Of a stretch of DNA of 28,575 nt, positions 24,460-28,575 are shown one piece after another (the first letter of the stretch is position 1; every line of letters starts with the position of its first letter). Both the position numbers and the translations under genes were made by a program. The stretch spans positions 1-28,575 of the forward strand of contig CAMPHR010000036.1 in assembly GCA_946886075.1 (NCBI GenBank). Reading direction: 5' to 3'. The notes beneath the pieces are model-generated. The model ran no database searches, was not told the origin of the DNA, and saw only the letters and a program-made list of their open reading frames with translations. This DNA comes from an uncultured Novosphingobium sp. (GTDB lineage: Bacteria; Pseudomonadota; Alphaproteobacteria; Sphingomonadales; Sphingomonadaceae).

Positions 24460-25425
24460 TCAACGCTGATCTGGGGCGAGGGCGGCGACATGGCCCGCGA
24501 GTTCGAATGCCACGGCTGCGGGATCGAGGGAAAGGATGATCGCTCCGCCCGCGAGGTGGCGGGCGGCCTCCCACCGGTCGAGAGCAAGACCCAGCGCGGG
24601 GCCGCTGCGCTGGCGGGCGGCGTCGGCGATGAAGGCGGGGACGCGTTCGAGGAAAGCTTCGTAGCGCGGGCGCGCGGCTTTGCCCGACAGCGTCTTTGCG
24701 AGGATAAGGCGGTGCCGGTTGCCGGGGTCGCCGTCGGCTGCGATCGCGCGGAGCATGCGGTCGAGGTCCGTGACGTCCAGGCCCGCATAGCGGAGGGATT
24801 TGCCGGGCGCGCCCTCTCCCAGGGCGGCGAGCGCGTCTATGTCTGGGGGTGGGAGGTCGGGCTGCTCGCGGCGCAGAATGGCGCGCATGGCTTCATCGTC
24901 GAGCGGGTCGAAGCGCAGGGTGCGGCAGCGCGAGCGGATGGTGGGCAAGAGGCGGCCGGGCGCGTGGCTGACGAGGAAGAAGAGCATGTCGGCGGGCGGC
25001 TCCTCCAGCGTTTTGAGTAGCGCGTTGGCGGCGCCGCGCTCCAGGTCGTCGGCGCTGTCGATGACGACGATGCGGCGGGTCGAGAGCGAGGGGGCGGACT
25101 GAACGAGGCGCTGGAGGCCGCGCACCTGATCGACCGAGATGTTGCGGGCCGTGCCGGTTTCTTTTTCCAGGCAGTAGAGTTCGGTATAGTCGGGATGGGC
25201 GTCGGCCTCGACCAGCTTGCGGATCGGGTGGTCGGCGGCAACGGTCAGGCCTTCGCCTTCTGGCGCGGGGCCAGCGGCTTCGACGAGGAGGCGGAGGGCG
25301 AGCGCGCGGGCGAAGCTGGCCTTGCCTATGCCACGGGGGCCAGCGAGGATCCAGCCATGATGCATGCGGCCGCTGCGCGCGGCGGCGAGCAGCATATTGG
25401 CCTGGGTGTCATGGCCGAGGATCAT
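24460..25425 (-). CDS. holB: DNA polymerase III subunit delta prime
   Basis: A 321-residue AAA+ clamp-loader subunit. The N-terminus has the delta-prime pattern I-L-G-H-D-T-Q and a P-loop-like G-P-R-G-I-G-K-A-S. D-S-A-D-D-L then N-A-L-L-K-T-L-E-E-P-P follows, with the sensor-1 S-H-A-P-G-R-L-L-P-T-I-R-S-R-C segment typical of DnaX/HolB proteins. It works with DnaX and HolA to load the sliding clamp. Its ATG overlaps the tmk stop by four bases, and tmk-holB is a conserved pair. Confidence 0.94.
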   Translation of the reverse strand: MILGHDTQANMLLAAARSGRMHHGWILAGPRGIGKASFARALALRLLVEAAGPAPEGEGLTVAADHPIRKLVEADAHPDYTELYCLEKETGTARNISVDQVRGLQRLVQSAPSLSTRRIVVIDSADDLERGAANALLKTLEEPPADMLFFLVSHAPGRLLPTIRSRCRTLRFDPLDDEAMRAILRREQPDLPPPDIDALAALGEGAPGKSLRYAGLDVTDLDRMLRAIAADGDPGNRHRLILAKTLSGKAARPRYEAFLERVPAFIADAARQRSGPALGLALDRWEAARHLAGGAIILSLDPAAVAFELAGHVAALAPDQR

Positions 25426-26048
25426 GCGAGAAGGTCGCTGAGCGCTGCGAGCAGGCGTGACGTCACGGCTTCAGGGTGGCCTGATGCGTCGATGCTGCGG
25501 ATGCGGGCGGGGTCCTGATCGGCGAAGCGGGCGAAGGCGGCTGCGACATTGGCGTGGAAGGCTGCGTTGCGGCCGCCGATGCGGTCGGCAGCGTCGCCGT
25601 CGCGGGACCATGCGCGCTGCTGGGCCTCGGCCTCGGGGAGCGTCAGGAAGAAGGTGCGGTCGGGGAGGAAGTCTCCACTACCGATGCGGTGGAGGGTCAA
25701 TATGTCCGCGTCGGTGAGGTCGCCCATGCCCTGATAGGCGCGGCTGCTGTCTAGGAAGCGGTCGGACAGCACCCATGCGCCGCGATCGAGCGCGGGACGG
25801 ATGGTCTTTTCGATGTGATCGGCGCGAGCGGCGGCGAAGAGGAGCGCTTCGGCGCGTGGGCTCCAACGGTCGGCGGCGCCGGTTAGCAGCAGGGCACGGA
25901 TGGCTTCCGCGCCTTCGCTGCCGCCGGGTTCGCGGGTTTCCACGACTTCAAGGCCCTTGTCGCGCAAGGCGACGGCAAGGGCGCGGAGCTGCGTCGACTT
26001 GCCGGCGCCCTCCCCGCCCTCAAGGGTGATGAACCGGCCGCGTGTCAC
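25422..26048 (-). CDS. tmk: Thymidylate kinase
   Basis: A 208-residue kinase that converts dTMP to dTDP. It has the P-loop G-G-E-G-A-G-K-S-T near residue 11, R-E-P-G-G-S-E, the D-R-F-L-D-S-S-R-A-Y-Q-G segment (the family DR[YFH] motif) and the LID region S-R-D-G-D-A-A-D-R-I. The start is GTG at 26046-26048, overlapping the dacC stop by four bases (GTGA). The stop overlaps the holB start by four bases, so all three genes are translationally linked. Confidence 0.96.
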   Translation of the reverse strand: MTRGRFITLEGGEGAGKSTQLRALAVALRDKGLEVVETREPGGSEGAEAIRALLLTGAADRWSPRAEALLFAAARADHIEKTIRPALDRGAWVLSDRFLDSSRAYQGMGDLTDADILTLHRIGSGDFLPDRTFFLTLPEAEAQQRAWSRDGDAADRIGGRNAAFHANVAAAFARFADQDPARIRSIDASGHPEAVTSRLLAALSDLLA

Positions 26049-27208
26049 CCGAAGAAGGACTTCAGGCCGTTCCAGATGCGGCCGAAGACGCCTGCTTCGG
26101 ACACTTCCTCACCAGCGACCAGAGGCAGGACCTGGGGCGGGGTGTCGGGGGTGGAGACGATCAGTTCGGCGATCTTCTGCCCCTTCGCGATCGGCGCCTT
26201 GATGGGGCCGGTGTAGGCGACCTTGACCGAGATGTTTCCCGATGCGGTACGGGGTAGCGTGACGGCCATGTCCTGCGGCGCGACGAGCGGCACGCTGGTT
26301 GCGCTGCCCAGCTGAACCTCGGCGGTTTCGACGGTCTGGCCCTTCTTGAATAGCGGCTGCGCTTTCCACGCCTTGAAACCCCAATCCATGAAGCGAACGG
26401 ATTCGGAGACGCGCCCGTTGAAGGTCGGCAGGCCCGCAACGACCATGACCAGGCGGCGGCCGTCCTGCTCCGCCGAGCCGGTGAAGCCATAGCCCGCTTC
26501 CTCGGTGTGGCCGGTCTTCAGGCCATCAGCGCCCGCGACTTTGCCCAGGATCGGGTTACGGTTCGCCTGCGCGATGTCGGAGCCGCCCATCGTCTTGCCC
26601 CAGGTAAAGGAGCGCGTGGCGTAGAAGCGCTTGTAGAGGTCAGGCGTTTCCTCGATCGTCGCTTCGGCCAGCTTGGCGAGATCCTCGGCAGTCACATAGG
26701 TGACGCCTTCGTCGGGCCAGCCATTGCTGGTGCCGAAATGGCTGTTCTTCAGGCCAAGGCGCTTGGCTTCGTCATTCATGAGGGCGACGAAGGCCTGCTC
26801 CGTCCCGGCGATGCCTTCGGCCAGAACCACGCAAGCGTCATTGCCAGAGAGGGTGACGATGCCGTGCAGCAGATTTTCGACCGACACTTGCTCGCCCGCC
26901 GACAGAAACATGGTCGAACCGGCCGCCGGGCCATGCCACTGCTTCCAGGTTTCGGGGCGGACGGTAAACTTCGTGTCGAGTTTCAGGTCGCCCTTCTGGA
27001 TCAGGCGGAAGGCGACATGCGCCGTCATCATCTTCGCCATGGAGGCAGGCGGGATGCGCGTTTCGCCCCCCTTGTCATACAGCACCGCGCCCGATGACAG
27101 GTCCTTCATGTAAGCAATGGGCGCCTCTGTGGTGTAGGGCGGCGCCGCAGCCGTGAGAGGCTGCGCCAGCAATCCGACGAAGAGGATGGCGGCTAGTGAC
27201 TTGTTCAT
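26045..27208 (-). CDS. dacC: D-alanyl-D-alanine carboxypeptidase (PBP5/6 type)
   Basis: A 387-residue exported penicillin-binding protein that trims the terminal D-Ala from peptidoglycan stem peptides. A signal peptide covers about residues 1-22. Catalytic motifs are S56-M-A-K59, S121-G-N123 and K231-T-G. A C-terminal beta-domain and a final amphipathic stretch (G-R-I-W-N-G-L-K-S-F-F-G) probably bind the outer leaflet of the inner membrane, as in PBP5. I chose the ATG at 27206-27208 for the signal peptide and an AAGG ten bases upstream. The choice between the symbols dacA and dacC is arbitrary on sequence alone. Confidence 0.93.
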   Translation of the reverse strand: MNKSLAAILFVGLLAQPLTAAAPPYTTEAPIAYMKDLSSGAVLYDKGGETRIPPASMAKMMTAHVAFRLIQKGDLKLDTKFTVRPETWKQWHGPAAGSTMFLSAGEQVSVENLLHGIVTLSGNDACVVLAEGIAGTEQAFVALMNDEAKRLGLKNSHFGTSNGWPDEGVTYVTAEDLAKLAEATIEETPDLYKRFYATRSFTWGKTMGGSDIAQANRNPILGKVAGADGLKTGHTEEAGYGFTGSAEQDGRRLVMVVAGLPTFNGRVSESVRFMDWGFKAWKAQPLFKKGQTVETAEVQLGSATSVPLVAPQDMAVTLPRTASGNISVKVAYTGPIKAPIAKGQKIAELIVSTPDTPPQVLPLVAGEEVSEAGVFGRIWNGLKSFFG

Positions 27209-27322
27209 GAGGACTGCCTTCGCACTGAAAGATTCGGGTGATGAAAATGCCCTGCTCCTGTCATTAGCCATGACAAGGACATTCTCAAGAGGGCTGACGT
27301 CGCGGGTTTCTTCGCAGCGCTC

Positions 27323-28369
27323 TTATTGCCTGACGGCGTCGGCGAGAAGGCCGACCGACAGGGCGTAAAAGTTGGAGCAGTTATAATCGAGGATCGCCCG
27401 ATAATTGCTGGTCAGCAGATAGGCGGTTTTCCCGGGACCATCGGGTTCCAGCAGCGTCGCCAATACCGTGTCGGCGGGCCAGCTGCTGCCTGCCGGAACG
27501 ATCCCCCGGCTGCGCCATTCAGCCATGCTGAGCCAGCGGCTGTGACGGTTGAACACGCGGGGGCATCGGGCGGGCGACAATTTGGCCGTAACGCTGGCGC
27601 GATTGAAATTTGCCGGGACGGACACGGCGACGCCCCATGGTTGCCCGCGCCGCCAACCGGCATTCACGAAATAGTTCGCGATCGAAGCCAGCGCGTCCGC
27701 TTCGCTGTTCCAAATGTCGGCACGGCCGTCGCCATCGCCGTCTTTAGCGAGGCGGAGATACACGCTTGGCAGGAATTGCGGATAGCCGGTCGCTCCCGCC
27801 CAACTGCCCACCAAACGGCTGCGCGGCACGCCATTGTCGAGCATCTTGAGCGTCGCCAGCAGTTCCGGTTCGAACAGGCTGCGGCGGCGGCCTTCATAGG
27901 ACAGCGTCGCCAGCGAACGGATCAGGTCGAAATCTCCGGTGTAGGAGCCGTAATTGGTTTCATGGCCGTAGATGGCGACCATGATCTCCTCCGGCACGCC
28001 GGTTTCCGCCTCTATCCGGGAAAGCCGGGTGCGGTTTGCCTGATAGGCGGTGCGGCCCCGGCTGATCCTGGCGGCATCGACATGCTGGCGCCTATAGGGT
28101 TCGAAATTGGGAATGGGGGAATAGGCCCCGCCCCCCGGCTGGTTCTGGTCAAGCTGAACGACGCGCGGGTTGGGGGTCAGCGTCGGGAACACGGAATCCA
28201 GCGTGGAAGAGCGGATGCCCATGGCCCGCGCCTTGGGCCGCAATGTTTCGAGATAGCTGCGGAAACCGGCATCCTGTGCCATGTCCTGCGTCATACCAGG
28301 ACCCGCCATCAAACTGCCCGCAATCACCACGGCGAGACGCAGCAGAAGCGAGTGAATGGTTGAACGCAT
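27323..28369 (-). CDS. Lytic murein transglycosylase (MltB/SLT_2 family)
   Basis: A 348-residue exported enzyme that cleaves the MurNAc-GlcNAc bond with 1,6-anhydro ring formation. A signal peptide of about 26 residues has no lipobox cysteine, so it should be soluble in the periplasm rather than a lipoprotein like E. coli MltB. The catalytic Glu137 lies in Y-G-H-E-T-N-Y-G-S-Y-T-G. A calcium-loop-like D-G-D-G-D-G-R-A-D-I-W spans 210-220. W-R-x-G-Q-P-W-G and the C-terminal S-N-Y-R-A-I-L-D-Y-N are typical of the family. The ATG at 28367-28369 has GGGAG ten bases upstream; a longer frame lacks a signal peptide. It is 114 bases upstream of dacC in the same direction. Confidence 0.93.
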   Translation of the reverse strand: MRSTIHSLLLRLAVVIAGSLMAGPGMTQDMAQDAGFRSYLETLRPKARAMGIRSSTLDSVFPTLTPNPRVVQLDQNQPGGGAYSPIPNFEPYRRQHVDAARISRGRTAYQANRTRLSRIEAETGVPEEIMVAIYGHETNYGSYTGDFDLIRSLATLSYEGRRRSLFEPELLATLKMLDNGVPRSRLVGSWAGATGYPQFLPSVYLRLAKDGDGDGRADIWNSEADALASIANYFVNAGWRRGQPWGVAVSVPANFNRASVTAKLSPARCPRVFNRHSRWLSMAEWRSRGIVPAGSSWPADTVLATLLEPDGPGKTAYLLTSNYRAILDYNCSNFYALSVGLLADAVRQ

Positions 28370-28483
28370 TAGAGAATCTCCCTCATCCCTTTGTGGCACA
28401 GCGATGGTGGAAGGCGAAATCCCCCTTGTCGCTGTCGGCCCGGGCAGAACGCATCGAAAGCGGCTTTCGGTCATTTTTACGCT

Positions 28484-28510
28484 TGGCATGACGCAAAGCT
28501 TCGCTAGGAA
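28484..28510 (+). promoter_or_regulatory. Possible promoter of tRNA-Ser
   Basis: TTGGCA at 28483-28488 matches five of six bases of a sigma-70 -35 box. TAGGAA at 28505-28510, after 16 bases, is a poor -10 box. Transcription would start a few bases before the tRNA. The -10 match is weak, so this is only a suggestion. Confidence 0.25.
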
Positions 28511-28520
28511 GCGTCGCTGA

Positions 28521-28575
28521 GGACAGGTGGCCGAGTGGTTTAAGGCAGCGGTCTTGAAAACCGCCGTGGGTTTAC
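28521..28575 (+). tRNA. tRNA-Ser (anticodon TGA), 3' part missing
   Basis: The 5' part of a tRNA, cut by the window edge. The acceptor strand GGACAGG is followed by the TGGCCGAGTGG D-arm typical of serine tRNAs and an anticodon stem GCGGT/ACCGC around the loop CTTGAAA, giving anticodon TGA (UCA codons). The window ends in the variable arm. It is divergent from the lytic transglycosylase gene. Confidence 0.93.

Noticed and set aside
27326..28363. A 345-codon open frame on the plus strand opposite the lytic transglycosylase
   Set aside because: It is a mirror frame of a gene with intact catalytic motifs and a signal peptide, and has no recognisable product.

Overview
The window looks like a chromosomal housekeeping region from an alphaproteobacterium of the order Sphingomonadales (Sphingobium/Sphingomonas-like). 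The grounds are high GC throughout, the classic alphaproteobacterial order dus(nifR3)-ntrB-ntrC-ntrY-ntrX-hfq-hflX, a fused ispDF gene, and an Hfq protein made of two Sm domains in tandem, a form I associate with sphingomonads. A tRNA-Pro (5' end missing) and a tRNA-Ser (3' end missing) are cut by the two window edges. I see no phage genes, insertion sequences, CRISPR arrays or resistance genes.

Layout. 1-550: tRNA-Pro end, then a small Ala/Asn-repeat lipoprotein on the minus strand with a clear terminator. 550-3710: an M28-type exported zinc peptidase (minus), divergent from the ABC-F translation factor EttA (plus). 3710-4070: a gene-free stretch holding a small hairpin, a strong intrinsic terminator that may close a short regulatory RNA, and an inverted pair of sphingomonad-type intergenic repeats. 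4070-5768: a minus-strand operon of beta-carbonic anhydrase, an NYN-LOTUS putative RNA-processing protein and acylphosphatase, joined by two one-base stop/start overlaps. 5835-7245: lipA and a COQ10/RatA-type START-domain gene (plus), whose end overlaps the convergent pncC-ispDF pair (minus).

8992-18304 is the nitrogen/redox regulatory block on the plus strand: dus, the NtrB/NtrC pair, the NtrY/NtrX pair, tandem hfq and hflX. Dus-ntrB-ntrC are joined by four-base ATGA overlaps, and ntrY-ntrX overlap by 11 bases. NtrC keeps the sigma-54 contact motif GAFTGA. NtrX lacks it.

18311-28369 is on the minus strand. Read in the direction of transcription it runs lytic transglycosylase, D,D-carboxypeptidase, tmk, holB, metG, tatD, an MBL-fold hydrolase, a membrane-anchored retropepsin-like protease and kgtP, mostly with overlapping or nearly touching ends, then mazG after a 248-base gap. 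Cell wall, dTTP/DNA replication and translation functions are packed together here.

The items most worth a second look are the tandem Hfq with its structured leader, the candidate small RNA after ettA, the decapeptide-repeat lipoprotein, the NYN-LOTUS protein coupled to carbonic anhydrase, and the GAFTGA-less NtrX. Starts were moved downstream of the longest possible frame wherever signal peptides, family N-termini or ribosome binding sites argued for it.
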